Shown: in pieces, positions 1 through 8,898 of the stretch | Layout of the letters: every line of letters starts with the position of its first letter | How positions within the stretch are numbered: the stretch's first letter is position 1 | Assembly: GCF_014197035.1 (NCBI RefSeq) | Contig: NZ_JACIEU010000011.1 | Coordinates: 62,001-126,000 of the forward strand | Length of the DNA: 64,000 bases | From: Sphingobium scionense | GTDB taxonomy: Bacteria > Pseudomonadota > Alphaproteobacteria > Sphingomonadales > Sphingomonadaceae | Reading direction: 5' to 3' | Program-made: the position numbers and the translations under genes | The notes under the pieces: generated by a model | Database searches by the model: none | What the model saw: only the letters and a program-made list of their open reading frames with translations | Told to the model about the DNA's origin: nothing

Positions 1-440
1 TGTCCAAGCGTCACGACGTCATCGCCGCGCTGAGGGCGCTGGCCGCCATCGCCCTACCCAACGCCGACGTAATGGTATTGGATGACGAAGACCCGGCGCC
101 AACGCGCCTGGCACCTGGCGGCCGCGTGGTGATACGCAGCGGCGATCCGGGCGATCCTGAAGTGACGCTTGGCCTGCTGACCTATCATTATTCGCACCGA
201 ATCCCGATCGAACTGACTGCCTATCCCACGTCGGCCGACAGCCGCGGGAAGGTGTTGGACGAGATGGCAGCGGCGATCGGCGACGCGATCGAGGCGGACC
301 GCACATTGGGCGGCCTGGCCGAATGGATCGAGCCCGAGCCCCTGATCACCGACGATATCTTCATCACCGCCGCGCAGGCGGCCGGCAAGGGCGAGACGGC
401 TGTCATCGCCGATTATTCGACCAGCAATCCGCTGAACTGA
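1..440 (+). CDS. Phage tail completion / tail terminator-like protein (first base of start codon outside window)
   Basis: The reading frame is open from the window edge. The first two bases (TG) plus one missing A would give ATG TCC AAG, so the protein probably starts MSKRHDVIAALRALA and only one base is cut off; a start at the ATG at 72 would drop this conserved-looking helix. The product is about 146 residues with no membrane segment. It sits directly before a tail tube gene, which is where siphovirus head-tail joining or tail terminator proteins lie. Related prophage genes in alphaproteobacteria are often misnamed acyl-CoA transferase. Function is inferred from position and size; I see no catalytic motif. 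Confidence 0.6.
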   Translation, partial: SKRHDVIAALRALAAIALPNADVMVLDDEDPAPTRLAPGGRVVIRSGDPGDPEVTLGLLTYHYSHRIPIELTAYPTSADSRGKVLDEMAAAIGDAIEADRTLGGLAEWIEPEPLITDDIFITAAQAAGKGETAVIADYSTSNPLN

Positions 441-461
441 TCTTTCCAAGGAGAATAGCCC

Positions 462-1406
462 ATGGGTCGCGCACGCGGCGCCAACGCCAAACTGGCGGGC
501 GCATTCGAGACCAATTACGGGACGCCGCCGGCGAACGGCTTTCGCGGCTTCCCCTTCGCCAGCAGTAATCTGGGCGCCGAACAGCCGCTTCAGGAGAGCG
601 ACCTGCTGGGCAATGGCCGCGAGGCCTATGATCCGACGCCCGACGTGGTGACCAATGATGGCGACGTGGTCGTTCCCGTCGATGTCCGCTATTTCGGCTA
701 TTGGCTGAAGCTGCTGCTGGGGGCGCCGGCAACGACCGGCGGCAGTGGCGATCCCTATGCGCACGTGTTCACGTCCGGCGCAGTCAATTTGCCCAGCATG
801 TCGATAGAGACGCAATTCCCCGATCGCCCGAGCTACGCCATGTCCTATGGACTGAAGGCGAACCAGCTGCGCATCCAGATGCAGCGTCGCGGATTGCTGA
901 GCGCGACGATCAGCCTGGTCGGCAAGGGCGAAAGCGAGCCGGCGGGTGCCAGCGACGCCGGGGTGCTGGCCGCCGTGCTGGAGATGAGCCGCTTCCCGCA
1001 GGCGCGCGGCAAGATCGAGCGCGAAGGCGTGAAGCTGGGCAGCATCGTGTCCGCCGATTTCGGCTTCACCAACAATCTGGACAAGATCGAGACCATCCAG
1101 GAGGATGGCGAGATCGAGGATGCCGATGGCGGTACCGCGACGGCAAGCGGCAGCCTGGTCGCGCGCTATGACAACGACATCCTGCGTCTGGACGCGTCGA
1201 ACGGCCTTCCTGTCGAGCTCAGCTGGGGATGGACCTTTGGCGACGATTTCAGCCTGGTGCTGACCTGCCCGCGCGTGTTCCTGCCCCGGGTGAAGCACCC
1301 GATCACCGGCCCGGGCGGCGTCCAGGCCACCTATAACTGGCAGTCGAGCGGACAGGATGGCCCATGCCTGACTGCCACGCTGACCAACGATGTGGCGACC
1401 TATTGA
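462..1406 (+). CDS. Phage major tail tube protein
   Basis: A 314-residue protein starting MGRARGANAKLAGAFETNYG, preceded by an AAGGAG ribosome site. The N-terminal text (GxxAxLxxAFExxYGTxP), the alternating beta-strand pattern and the position before the tail chaperone and tape measure genes fit the tail tube subunit of long non-contractile tails, which polymerises into the DNA conduit. The stop codon overlaps the ATG of the chaperone gene by one base, so the two are translationally coupled. Family assignment comes from order and sequence character, not from a catalytic motif. Confidence 0.72.
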   Translation: MGRARGANAKLAGAFETNYGTPPANGFRGFPFASSNLGAEQPLQESDLLGNGREAYDPTPDVVTNDGDVVVPVDVRYFGYWLKLLLGAPATTGGSGDPYAHVFTSGAVNLPSMSIETQFPDRPSYAMSYGLKANQLRIQMQRRGLLSATISLVGKGESEPAGASDAGVLAAVLEMSRFPQARGKIEREGVKLGSIVSADFGFTNNLDKIETIQEDGEIEDADGGTATASGSLVARYDNDILRLDASNGLPVELSWGWTFGDDFSLVLTCPRVFLPRVKHPITGPGGVQATYNWQSSGQDGPCLTATLTNDVATY

Positions 1407-1933
1407 TGATCCGGCTGGAGGAACCACCGCACGGGTGGCTGACCCTGATGCCGGGTGTGCGTGCCCGCTTCGACCCGATCGACCGCGTCATGGTGCGCGC
1501 CGCGCGCCGTGCCGTACGCCTGTTCCTGGATGAAAATCCGGATCTGGAGGAAGTCGATCGTCAGGAGCGGGTGAGCGATATCTTCAGCCAGACGCTGATC
1601 CGCGCCGGCATGCGCGAGTGGGAAGGTATTGGCGATATCGACGGCAACGTCATCCAGCCCAGTACCCCAGGTGCGCTAGACACGTTCATGCAGCGCGCGA
1701 TCCTGGTTGAAGCGGCCGACGACGCCTATGTCCTGCCATGGGCGCTGCAGGACGCGGAAAAAAACGTATCCGCGCCCTCGTCCGATGGCATTTCGGCGAG
1801 GGCGACGCAGGACATGACTATTGCAACCTCAGCTGCGCCGGCGCGGAAAGCGAAGGACAAAGGTGCCAAGCCTGCCCGTACCGCAAAGAAGAGCCGCGTA
1901 GCGACGCCGGCGAAAGTGTCTGGGACGTCGTAA
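1406..1933 (+). CDS. Phage tail assembly chaperone, short form (lambda gpG-like)
   Basis: A 175-residue protein beginning MIRLEEPPHGWLTLMPGVRA; the ATG at 1406 overlaps the stop of the tail tube gene (TGATG), so I prefer it to the upstream in-frame ATG at 1364. The body (about residues 1-115) is an acidic alpha/beta domain ending LPWALQDAEKN, and the tail is a low-complexity Lys/Ala-rich stretch. In lambda, gpG coats the tape measure during tail assembly, and a fixed fraction of ribosomes shifts frame to make gpGT. This gene carries the same arrangement: a slippery heptamer at 1759-1765 and a second frame open to 2142. Whether the long Ala/Lys tail of the unshifted form matters is unknown. 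Confidence 0.75.
   Translation: MIRLEEPPHGWLTLMPGVRARFDPIDRVMVRAARRAVRLFLDENPDLEEVDRQERVSDIFSQTLIRAGMREWEGIGDIDGNVIQPSTPGALDTFMQRAILVEAADDAYVLPWALQDAEKNVSAPSSDGISARATQDMTIATSAAPARKAKDKGAKPARTAKKSRVATPAKVSGTS
1759..1804 (+). promoter_or_regulatory. Programmed -1 ribosomal frameshift signal (A AAA AAC plus hairpin)
   Basis: The upstream frame reads GAA AAA AAC, giving the classical slippery heptamer A-AAA-AAC at 1759-1765. After a 7-base spacer comes a perfect 8-bp GC-rich hairpin: CGCCCTCG at 1773-1780 pairs with CGAGGGCG at 1797-1804 around a 16-base loop. The downstream frame is -1 relative to the upstream frame and encodes the expected T domain. Confidence 0.87.
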
Positions 1934-2142
1934 CGCGCCTGGGCGGCCAGTTGCGCGTCGCGCCGATGGGCGGCGTGTTCGGCCTGGATTATGGCGCCGC
2001 TCTGGCGCTCGGCTCGGCGCTCAGCGCCGACATGGAATTGCTGGCGGAGATCCTGCCAGACGTCGAATCCGCGCTGGTTCGGCGTGCGAATGGCGATGGC
2101 GGCGATGATGCGGATGGGGCGGAGGTAGATCATGGCGAGTAA
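1759..2142 (+). CDS. Frameshift-encoded C-terminal domain of tail assembly chaperone (gpGT 'T' part)
   Basis: Reading in the -1 frame from the slippery site gives a domain of about 125 residues that starts KKRIRALVRWHFGEGDAG and ends at the TAA at 2140-2142, overlapping the tape measure start by 11 bases. It carries a four-cysteine motif (CNLSC, then CQACPYR) and ends with a helical GLDYGAALALGSALSAD pattern typical of T domains in alphaproteobacterial phages. It has no convincing start of its own: the ATG at 1738 lacks a ribosome site and lies upstream of the shift. I therefore annotate it as expressed only by fusion to the 1406 gene. By analogy with lambda, the T domain would recruit the tail tube subunit to the tape measure. 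Confidence 0.78.
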   Translation, partial: KKRIRALVRWHFGEGDAGHDYCNLSCAGAESEGQRCQACPYRKEEPRSDAGESVWDVVTRLGGQLRVAPMGGVFGLDYGAALALGSALSADMELLAEILPDVESALVRRANGDGGDDADGAEVDHGE

Positions 2143-4852
2143 GCCAGGCGTCGCGATCCGCCTGAACACTGAAGGAAAGGCCGGGGTCAAATCCGACCTC
2201 GCGGATATCCGTCAGGCAGGTGAACGCACGTTCGATGGCATTGGCGACAGTGCCCGGCAGTTGGGCCAGGAAGCGTCCCGCGAAGCCGAGCGGATAGCGT
2301 CCGCCTATGAGCGTGCGGCGTCCCGAGCCGATCGGGCATTCGACGTTGCGTTCGACGCCGACCGGCGGCGCGCCGCGCAAGCGGCGAAGCTGTCGGCGAT
2401 CATGCCCAAAACCGCCCTGCAGATGCAGATCGAAAATGCATCCGGATCCTATGCCGGCGGCGGGCGGGTCGAACAGGATCTGGGTGCAGCGAGCGGGCTG
2501 CCCCAGTTCGAAGGGTCCGCCCGGGCGAGCGCCTACGCAATCCAGGAATTGTTGAACCGGGAAGAAGCGCTGATCGCCAAGGCCACGGCGCTGAAGGCCG
2601 TGCTGGATCCCGTCACCGCCGCCCAGAACCGGTTCAATGCGGAGATGGCCGAGCTCAAGGCCATGGCGCCGCACCTGACGGTGGACGAATTGGCCCAGGC
2701 CGAAGCCCGCCTGAAAATGGAGCTGGATTCAACCGTCAACAGTCACCAGCGTGCCACGGCGGCCAGCGGTGCTTTCCGTGCCGGCATGCAGCAGGCCGGT
2801 TACCAGGTGCAGGACTTCTTCGTCCAGGTTGCCGGCGGCACCGATGCCGTCCGGGCCTTTTCGATGCAGGCGCCCCAGTTTATCGGCTCGCTACAGGTGA
2901 TGAGCAGCGGCGCGGAAACCGGCGCGGGCAAATTTGCGACATTTGCGCGCATACTGGGTGGCCCCTGGGGTGTAGCCCTTGGCATCGGCATTCCGTTGGT
3001 CGGGATGCTGGCGGAAAATATCCTCAGTGGGGGTGACGCTGCCGAAAAGGCCGGCAAGTCTACACTGTCGCTTGCCGATGCCCAGACCGAAGTCAATCGG
3101 GTCATGGCGCTCGACAAGAGCGGCGATGTCGCAGCAGCCGCACGCGATCTTGCCGGCGCGCGCATGCAGCAGTCCGTTGCCACGCTTCAGGCGGCCCGCG
3201 CAGAAGCGGCTTTGGCACAGGCTGCGGCGCGCAAGCGGCTGGATGATATCGCCGATGGGTCCGAACAGCGCCAGGTCACCAGAATTGAGGTCGTTCCTGG
3301 TAGCCGGGCACGGCGAACAGTCACGACGACTGAGGACGTACCCATCAGCGATCGGCGCGCACGTGGACAAGGTTCCTTGCTCGATCGCGAGCGCCGCGAA
3401 GCGCAGCAGCAATATGATGCCAGCACCGCGTCGCTGGAGCGCTATGACAATATTCTCAATCGCGTGAGCACGACGACGCTGCGCGTAGCCCTGACCAATG
3501 ACAGCAGCCTGCGCGATGCACGGCTGAAACTGGCGACGGCAACAGACGCGGTCGGCCGAGCGACGGCACAGCGCGACATCATCGAGCGCGAAGCACGTAT
3601 TCGCATGGAGGCGACCCAGGCAGGGACGGCCGCGCGCACCGCTGCCGAAGCGGAATATACGAAGGTCGTAAAAGCGGCCAATCTAGAGGTGGAGCAGGTC
3701 CGCGATCGTGAGCGGCATGCGGGGCAATCGCGCCGGGATTCCGCCAAGGACGCGCGCGAGGCCGCCAAAGATCAGCGCGAGCTCGATCAGGCGCTTGCGT
3801 CGCTGGAAAAGCGGTTCGATCCAACGGCGGCAGCGGCGCGCGAATATAAGGAAGAGCTCGAGCAGATATCGGCCCTTGCGACCAAGGGGATGTTATCCAG
3901 CGACGTCGCCACCAACTGGCGAGCGCAGAGCCGCGCCAATGCCTTTCTCCCCGATCTCAAGGATCGGCTCGCGCCCTTTGCCGCCGAAGAGGAAGCGGAG
4001 CAGGAGCGCAAGAACCGGCTGAAGGAGATTTACGAGCAGGGCAGCGACCAGCTGCAGCTTGCCCAGTTAGAACTGGTCTATCGCGGCCGCATTGGCGCGC
4101 AGGAAGCTCGCATTCTGGAGCTCGAGCGCTTCAGGATCGACCTGAAGCGCAAGAATGCCACGATCAGCGATGAAGAATTGGCGAAGCTGGTCGCGCAGCG
4201 CGCCGAACTGCTCGACCTGACCGAGATACTGGATCGGCAGCATGCCGCCTGGGAGGAACTGACCGACGCAGGCGAGCATATGGTCGACACGGTTCTCAAC
4301 CCCGACAATTTCAGGGATTGGGGCGATGCTGGCAAGAGCATCCTGCAGGAATTGCGCAACGAACTCTGGAAGCTGGCGGCGATCAATCCGCTGAAGAACC
4401 TTATCAGCGGCGGCAGCCTGCCCACCCTGTTCGGCAGTAGCGGCCTGGCTGGCCTGCTTGGCGGGAGCAGCGCCACCGCGCTTGGGACGGCGATCGGGAT
4501 CAATGATCTTCGCGGCCTGGCCGCTGCGGAAGCGGGCGGTGCCGCGATCGGCACCGAATATGCGTCGGGCGGCGCGACCTGGCTTGCCGAGAATGGCCCC
4601 GAGCTCGTGCAATTGCCGCGCGGATCGAAGGTGACGCCGGCGGCCGAGACACGCCGAATCCTGTCGAACGGCGGGAGCGGATCGCCGGTTATCTTCGCGC
4701 CGGATCTCCGGAACGCCGTGATGACTGAAGATCTGCTAATGCAAATGCAGGCCATGGCTGCTGCAGCTGGCCAATATGGGGCGTCCGAAGGCGCGTCCCG
4801 CGCGCTGGCGGAAAGCCGCTATGGATCGTCGCGATCGCTTGAGGGCAGATAA
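2132..4852 (+). CDS. Phage tail tape measure protein
   Basis: A 906-residue protein starting MASKPGVAIRLNTEGKAGVK. It shows long Ala/Arg/Glu-rich coiled-coil stretches (about residues 20-220 and 330-740), a hydrophobic Gly-rich segment near residues 270-300, and a C-terminal block with SGGATWLAENGPELVQLPRG, a signature of tape measure C-termini. Its length sets tail length, and it is ejected or processed on infection. The start overlaps the end of the frameshifted chaperone by 11 bases, consistent with coupled translation. It is the longest gene of the prophage part in this window. Confidence 0.88.
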   Translation: MASKPGVAIRLNTEGKAGVKSDLADIRQAGERTFDGIGDSARQLGQEASREAERIASAYERAASRADRAFDVAFDADRRRAAQAAKLSAIMPKTALQMQIENASGSYAGGGRVEQDLGAASGLPQFEGSARASAYAIQELLNREEALIAKATALKAVLDPVTAAQNRFNAEMAELKAMAPHLTVDELAQAEARLKMELDSTVNSHQRATAASGAFRAGMQQAGYQVQDFFVQVAGGTDAVRAFSMQAPQFIGSLQVMSSGAETGAGKFATFARILGGPWGVALGIGIPLVGMLAENILSGGDAAEKAGKSTLSLADAQTEVNRVMALDKSGDVAAAARDLAGARMQQSVATLQAARAEAALAQAAARKRLDDIADGSEQRQVTRIEVVPGSRARRTVTTTEDVPISDRRARGQGSLLDRERREAQQQYDASTASLERYDNILNRVSTTTLRVALTNDSSLRDARLKLATATDAVGRATAQRDIIEREARIRMEATQAGTAARTAAEAEYTKVVKAANLEVEQVRDRERHAGQSRRDSAKDAREAAKDQRELDQALASLEKRFDPTAAAAREYKEELEQISALATKGMLSSDVATNWRAQSRANAFLPDLKDRLAPFAAEEEAEQERKNRLKEIYEQGSDQLQLAQLELVYRGRIGAQEARILELERFRIDLKRKNATISDEELAKLVAQRAELLDLTEILDRQHAAWEELTDAGEHMVDTVLNPDNFRDWGDAGKSILQELRNELWKLAAINPLKNLISGGSLPTLFGSSGLAGLLGGSSATALGTAIGINDLRGLAAAEAGGAAIGTEYASGGATWLAENGPELVQLPRGSKVTPAAETRRILSNGGSGSPVIFAPDLRNAVMTEDLLMQMQAMAAAAGQYGASEGASRALAESRYGSSRSLEGR

Positions 4853-4855
4853 TCG

Positions 4856-5458
4856 ATGTCGGAGTTGCTGCCTCTCACCCGCGCGTTGGCGCCGGGCACC
4901 GTGCCGCGCCCAGTGCGCTATGGCGATACGCTGCAGGCGATCCTGGGCGGGTCATCGGTCGACCTGCACCGGATCGGCGACCGTTGGGCCATCGATGTCG
5001 TTACCGGCAGGCTGAAGCCCGAGCCGGACGGCCGGCGATGGGTGGCGGCGCTGATCCGGTCGATCGGCGCCGACGTCCGCATGAAATGGCCCCAACCCGG
5101 CTTCGATGTCCGGTCACCTGGCCCCTATGTGGTCGACGGCGGAGACCAGCAGGGATCAACTCTGCAGCTGCGCGGCGGCGGTCCATGGGGCTATGCCGCG
5201 CAGGAGGGACAGTTCTTCAACCTGATCCATAATGGACGCAGGTACCTGAAGATGGTCACGCAAAGGGCCCTTACAGGTACCGACGGCGCGTTGACCGTCA
5301 GTTTCTGGCCGATGCTCCGCATAATTCCTGCGGATGGCGACATGATCGATTTCGCCGATCCGCAGATCGAAGGCGTGCTGACCGGCCAGGAAGCGGGATG
5401 GACGCTGCAGCGCGCGCAGACCGCCGGTCTTAAATTCACGATCACCGAACGGGAATAG
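4856..5458 (+). CDS. Phage tail-tip protein, unknown (first gene after tape measure)
   Basis: A 200-residue protein beginning MSELLPLTRALAPGTVPRPV, starting three bases after the tape measure stop. It is rich in beta-strand and Gly/Trp with no membrane segment. It occupies the position of the distal tail protein or DUF2460-type protein in gene transfer agents and related siphophages (tape measure, distal tail, hub, peptidase, host specificity). I cannot name the family from sequence alone; a structural role in the tail tip is inferred from gene order. Confidence 0.6.
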   Translation: MSELLPLTRALAPGTVPRPVRYGDTLQAILGGSSVDLHRIGDRWAIDVVTGRLKPEPDGRRWVAALIRSIGADVRMKWPQPGFDVRSPGPYVVDGGDQQGSTLQLRGGGPWGYAAQEGQFFNLIHNGRRYLKMVTQRALTGTDGALTVSFWPMLRIIPADGDMIDFADPQIEGVLTGQEAGWTLQRAQTAGLKFTITERE

Positions 5459-5460
5459 TC

Positions 5461-6057
5461 ATGGAAACGACGCCGGAAATGGACGCCGTGCTTAGCGGCG
5501 ACCGTATCCCCATGGCCGGCCTGTTCCAGCTGGACACGGCGGACTATGGCGCAATCCGCCTGCTCGACGGCGCAGGCGTGTTGCGGTGGAGCGGCAATAT
5601 CTTTGCGGGACGCCACGCACAGTTCGGCGTGCTTTCCGCAATGCGCGCGATCGAGGACGGTGCATCGGAATCTGCCCCGTCGCTGCGATGCTCCATCATT
5701 CCGCCGGTTGACATGATCGACGTCATCCCCTGGTCGACGCTGCAGGGCAGCCGGGTCCGGCTGTGGGTGGCCTGTTATTCGATGGTAACCGGCCAGGTCA
5801 TTCCCGACCCCTATGCGGTTTTCGACGGCGAACTGGATATCGCGACCATCAGGCTGGGATCGAAAACCCTTGCCGTCGATCTGGACTGCACGTCGGCCTT
5901 CGAACGGCTGTTCGAGGATGACGAGTGGATCCGGCTCAATCCGACCTGGCTGAAAACCTATTTCCCTGACGCCGGCGGCCTGGATCATGTCACCGGCGTG
6001 ACCCAGCAGATCTACTGGGGCCAGAATGAACCCAAGGACAAGGTGACCTATTCATGA
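5461..6057 (+). CDS. Phage tail baseplate/hub protein, DUF2163-like position
   Basis: A 198-residue protein starting METTPEMDAVLSGDRIP, two bases after the previous stop. It has alternating beta-strands, a Trp-rich middle and no signal peptide. In gene transfer agents the slot before the NlpC/P60-like peptidase is filled by a DUF2163 hub protein; this protein matches in position but is shorter and may carry only the N-terminal part. Its stop overlaps the ATG of the next gene (ATGA), so the tail-tip block is one coupled transcript. Confidence 0.55.
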   Translation: METTPEMDAVLSGDRIPMAGLFQLDTADYGAIRLLDGAGVLRWSGNIFAGRHAQFGVLSAMRAIEDGASESAPSLRCSIIPPVDMIDVIPWSTLQGSRVRLWVACYSMVTGQVIPDPYAVFDGELDIATIRLGSKTLAVDLDCTSAFERLFEDDEWIRLNPTWLKTYFPDAGGLDHVTGVTQQIYWGQNEPKDKVTYS

Positions 6058-6479
6058 TCATCGCGTCCCGCCGGGTCGAAATCACGCAGGCCACCCTGGA
6101 TCAATGGACCGGGCGTTCGTTCGCGTGGGGCAGCGCCGATTGCGCCCGCATTGCGCGCGATCACCTAAAAGCCATGGGCCGCAAGGTGAGGATCGGGGCG
6201 CGAGGCGGATATAAGACCGCGCTCGGCGCACGCCGCGTGCTTCAGCGGATGGGTCATGCTGATCTCGCAGCTGCGCTTGATGCCCAGCTGCTGCCCCGCA
6301 TTCCATTGTCGATGGCGATGGAGGGCGACATCATCGCCGGCGAGGGCGTTGAGGCTTTTCATGCACTGGGCATCTACCTCGGCAACCAGGCGGTGCTGGG
6401 CTTTCAGGACGGCAAGGCCGGGCCGCTGCGGCTGGAAGCCGGCGCCGACCTGATCTGCTGGCAGGTGGTGCCGCAATGA
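6054..6479 (+). CDS. Phage tail-associated NlpC/P60-like cysteine peptidase
   Basis: A 141-residue protein. Residues near 25-32 read WGSADCARIA, the typical position and context of the catalytic cysteine in phage tail NlpC/P60-type (DUF6950-like) amidases, and a conserved-looking HALGIYLG segment near residue 103 supplies the likely histidine. Such proteins cut peptidoglycan stem peptides locally during DNA entry. It overlaps both neighbours by four bases (ATGA), lying between the hub and host-specificity genes exactly as in gene transfer agents. Confidence 0.72.
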   Translation: MIIASRRVEITQATLDQWTGRSFAWGSADCARIARDHLKAMGRKVRIGARGGYKTALGARRVLQRMGHADLAAALDAQLLPRIPLSMAMEGDIIAGEGVEAFHALGIYLGNQAVLGFQDGKAGPLRLEAGADLICWQVVPQ

Positions 6480-8464
6480 GCAATTTCGCGCGAAAGGCCG
6501 CGCTGGCGATCGGCGCGGTGGCGCTGGTCGCCACTGGTGTCGGCGCGATCGGCGGCCTGGCGCTGGGCGCCTCGCTCTCGACCTTGGGCGCCACTACGGT
6601 CGGTATCGCTGGCGTAGGAAGCCTGTCCGTATCCACGCTCGCCACCATCAGCAGCGTCGCCGGCATGGTCGCATCAATGACTGCCAAGCGCCCCAGTTCG
6701 AGCGGGGCCGGATCGCAGACCAGTTTCAAGGCCGATCCGGACGCGGCGGTGCCCTATGTCGTCGGCGAAACGCAGGTCAGCGGCAACATCGTCTATTGGA
6801 AAAGCCACGGCCCCGACGAAAATCCGTACCAGACCATCACCACCATATTGAGCGGTTGCGGCCCAATCGCCGGCATCGACCAGACGGTCATGGATGGCGA
6901 TGACATCAATTTTGCCGGTGGCATTTATGGTCCTTATGCCATCGGCGGGAAGAACCGGATCTGGCAGGATGCCCAGATGGGCATTCGCCCCGAGCCGGCG
7001 CAGCTGTCCACTGGCGTTGGCGTCCCGCCGGGCTGGACGTCGGCCAGCACATTGCCGAGCCTGGCCGCGACCCAGCTGACGATGCTGTACGACGCCAAGG
7101 GTGACGATACGCTGGTTTCCACGCCCAAGATGGCGTGGCGAGGCCGCTATGTGCTGGCCTATGACCCGCGCCTGGACGACACCTATCCCGGCGGCAGTGG
7201 TCCGTGCCGCGCCCTGCAGGAAGACACCTATGTCTTCACCCGCAACGGGCCGCTACATGCGCTGACCTGGGCGATCGGCCGATGGGAAGGTGGCAAGCGG
7301 ATGGGCGGCATCGGTTCGCCGATCGACGCGGTCGATGTTGCAAGCTTTGTCGAGGGCGCCAACTGGGCCGACGCTAACGGATGGACCTGTGACGGCCAAG
7401 TCGACCTGGCCAAAGGCAAGTGGAACAATCTGAAGCTGTTCCTGCAGGCCGGTGGATGCGAACCTGTGTGGCAGGGCGCGCGCCTGGCCTGCCTGGTGCG
7501 CAAACCGCGCGTGGTGCTGGGAACGATTCCTCGCAGCGATATCGTCGGCGACGCAACCCTGCCCCAGATGCAGACCCGCCGGGACCGCATCAATTCCGTC
7601 ATTCCACGCTATCGATCGGCTGATCATGATTATGAGATGGTCGACGCCGGCGCGGTCAGCGTAGCGGCGGCCGTCACCGCCGATGGCGACACCAGAACGC
7701 GGCGGATCGATTATGGCCTGGTCCAGTGCTCTGCCGGCGACACGCCCGACCAGGCGGCGGCGCTGGCCTATCTGGACGCCGCTGCCGCGCGGGAGGCCGG
7801 GCCGATCGTGTTGCCGCTCAAGCCCCGGTGGATCGGTGCGCGGTTCGGCGATTGCTGGATATTGCCCGAAGGCATGGGCGATCTGTCGGGCAAGATCGCC
7901 CTAATCCGCGAGCGTAGTCTGGACCCAGTCAAAGGGCACCCAACGCTGACATTCCTGACGGAGGATATGAGTAAATATCCCATCGCATTGGCACAGGTAG
8001 GCGTACCGGCGCCGATCACCGAACCGTCAACCCCGTCCGAACCGGGCGCGCCGGACGCAGGCAGTTGGAGTGTCTCAGCGGGCAGCGGATCCGTCCCTTC
8101 ACTGATCATCGCGGGCGAATGTGAATCATCGAACGCGATGTGGATCGAATTTGCGTATCGCCCCGTTGGCGCATCCGACTGGAGTGACCAGGTGACCGTG
8201 CGCGCGGACAGCAAAGGCAAGGAAATCACCGGCCTTGCATCCGGTGGCAGCTATCAGGTGGGCATCCGTTATCTGCGGGCGTTCAATGGGGAAACTCCCT
8301 GGCTGATCCTCGGGCCGGTCACGGTCGGCACGCTGACCGCATCGTCGGCGGCGACGGCCGACACCGCGACAAACGCCGGCAACGCCGCCCAGCTGGGCGG
8401 CACGTACACCGCCGCCGACATCACTGCGATCCTCAACCGGCTCGACGCCGCCGACATCCCCTAA
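6476..8464 (+). CDS. Phage tail tip / host-specificity protein with C-terminal FN3-like domain
   Basis: A 662-residue protein. It starts with about 65 residues of Gly/Ala-rich hydrophobic sequence, common in tail-tip J-like proteins, followed by YVVGETQVSGNIVYW, a motif seen in siphophage central tail proteins near the phage tail 3 domain. Residues about 520-615 look like a fibronectin type III domain, and the end is low-complexity Ala/Thr. This fits the central fibre that contacts the receptor and plugs the tube. The start overlaps the peptidase gene by four bases. Confidence 0.75.
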   Translation: MSNFARKAALAIGAVALVATGVGAIGGLALGASLSTLGATTVGIAGVGSLSVSTLATISSVAGMVASMTAKRPSSSGAGSQTSFKADPDAAVPYVVGETQVSGNIVYWKSHGPDENPYQTITTILSGCGPIAGIDQTVMDGDDINFAGGIYGPYAIGGKNRIWQDAQMGIRPEPAQLSTGVGVPPGWTSASTLPSLAATQLTMLYDAKGDDTLVSTPKMAWRGRYVLAYDPRLDDTYPGGSGPCRALQEDTYVFTRNGPLHALTWAIGRWEGGKRMGGIGSPIDAVDVASFVEGANWADANGWTCDGQVDLAKGKWNNLKLFLQAGGCEPVWQGARLACLVRKPRVVLGTIPRSDIVGDATLPQMQTRRDRINSVIPRYRSADHDYEMVDAGAVSVAAAVTADGDTRTRRIDYGLVQCSAGDTPDQAAALAYLDAAAAREAGPIVLPLKPRWIGARFGDCWILPEGMGDLSGKIALIRERSLDPVKGHPTLTFLTEDMSKYPIALAQVGVPAPITEPSTPSEPGAPDAGSWSVSAGSGSVPSLIIAGECESSNAMWIEFAYRPVGASDWSDQVTVRADSKGKEITGLASGGSYQVGIRYLRAFNGETPWLILGPVTVGTLTASSAATADTATNAGNAAQLGGTYTAADITAILNRLDAADIP

Positions 8465-8484
8465 TCGCCCTAATCGGAGCAACC

Positions 8485-8898
8485 ATGTCCAATCCGACCG
8501 AACCGGCGGTGCTGCACCTGCGCGCCAAGCGCTGGGTGCCGTACGATGACAAGATCATCATACGCGGCGTCGACATGACCGGTGCAGCCCTGAAGGCGCA
8601 GATCCGGCTCTATCCCGACGCGCCCGGCGATCCGCTGATCAGCCTCGAGCAGACGGCGCCGCTCGCCCAGGGCCTGTCGGTATCGGTCGCAGACGACGCC
8701 GGCGTGCCGGTGAGCACGATCCGGATGCTGATCAACGAGACGACGATCGAGCAGCTGCTGCCCTTCGCCACCAACGGCACGGAGCCCGGCGCCGAGATCA
8801 AACTGTCCTGGGACATGCTGATCACCGTCGTGGGCATGCGCAAGGCCCGCTGGTTCGCGGGTAATTTCATCATCGTGCCGGGGAGCACCCAGATATGA
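8485..8898 (+). CDS. Phage tail accessory protein (BppU N-terminal-like), unknown
   Basis: A 137-residue protein with a GGAG-type site before the ATG. The pattern ALKAQIRLYPDAPGDPLI, a central ETTIEQLLPF, and a terminal WFAGNFIIVPG resembles small beta-sandwich proteins that attach receptor-binding modules to tail tips. Its last codons overlap the start of the tailspike gene. A role as adaptor for the spike is inferred from position; the family is not certain. Confidence 0.5.
   Translation: MSNPTEPAVLHLRAKRWVPYDDKIIIRGVDMTGAALKAQIRLYPDAPGDPLISLEQTAPLAQGLSVSVADDAGVPVSTIRMLINETTIEQLLPFATNGTEPGAEIKLSWDMLITVVGMRKARWFAGNFIIVPGSTQI

Noticed and set aside
1364..1405. Upstream start (MPDCHADQRCGD) for the tail chaperone
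   Set aside because: It lies inside the tail tube gene, and the ATG at 1406 overlaps its stop codon in the usual coupled manner.
54..1427. Long minus-strand open frame across the first phage genes
   Set aside because: High-GC antisense shadow: Ala/Arg/Gly-rich with no ribosome site, directly opposite two well supported phage genes.
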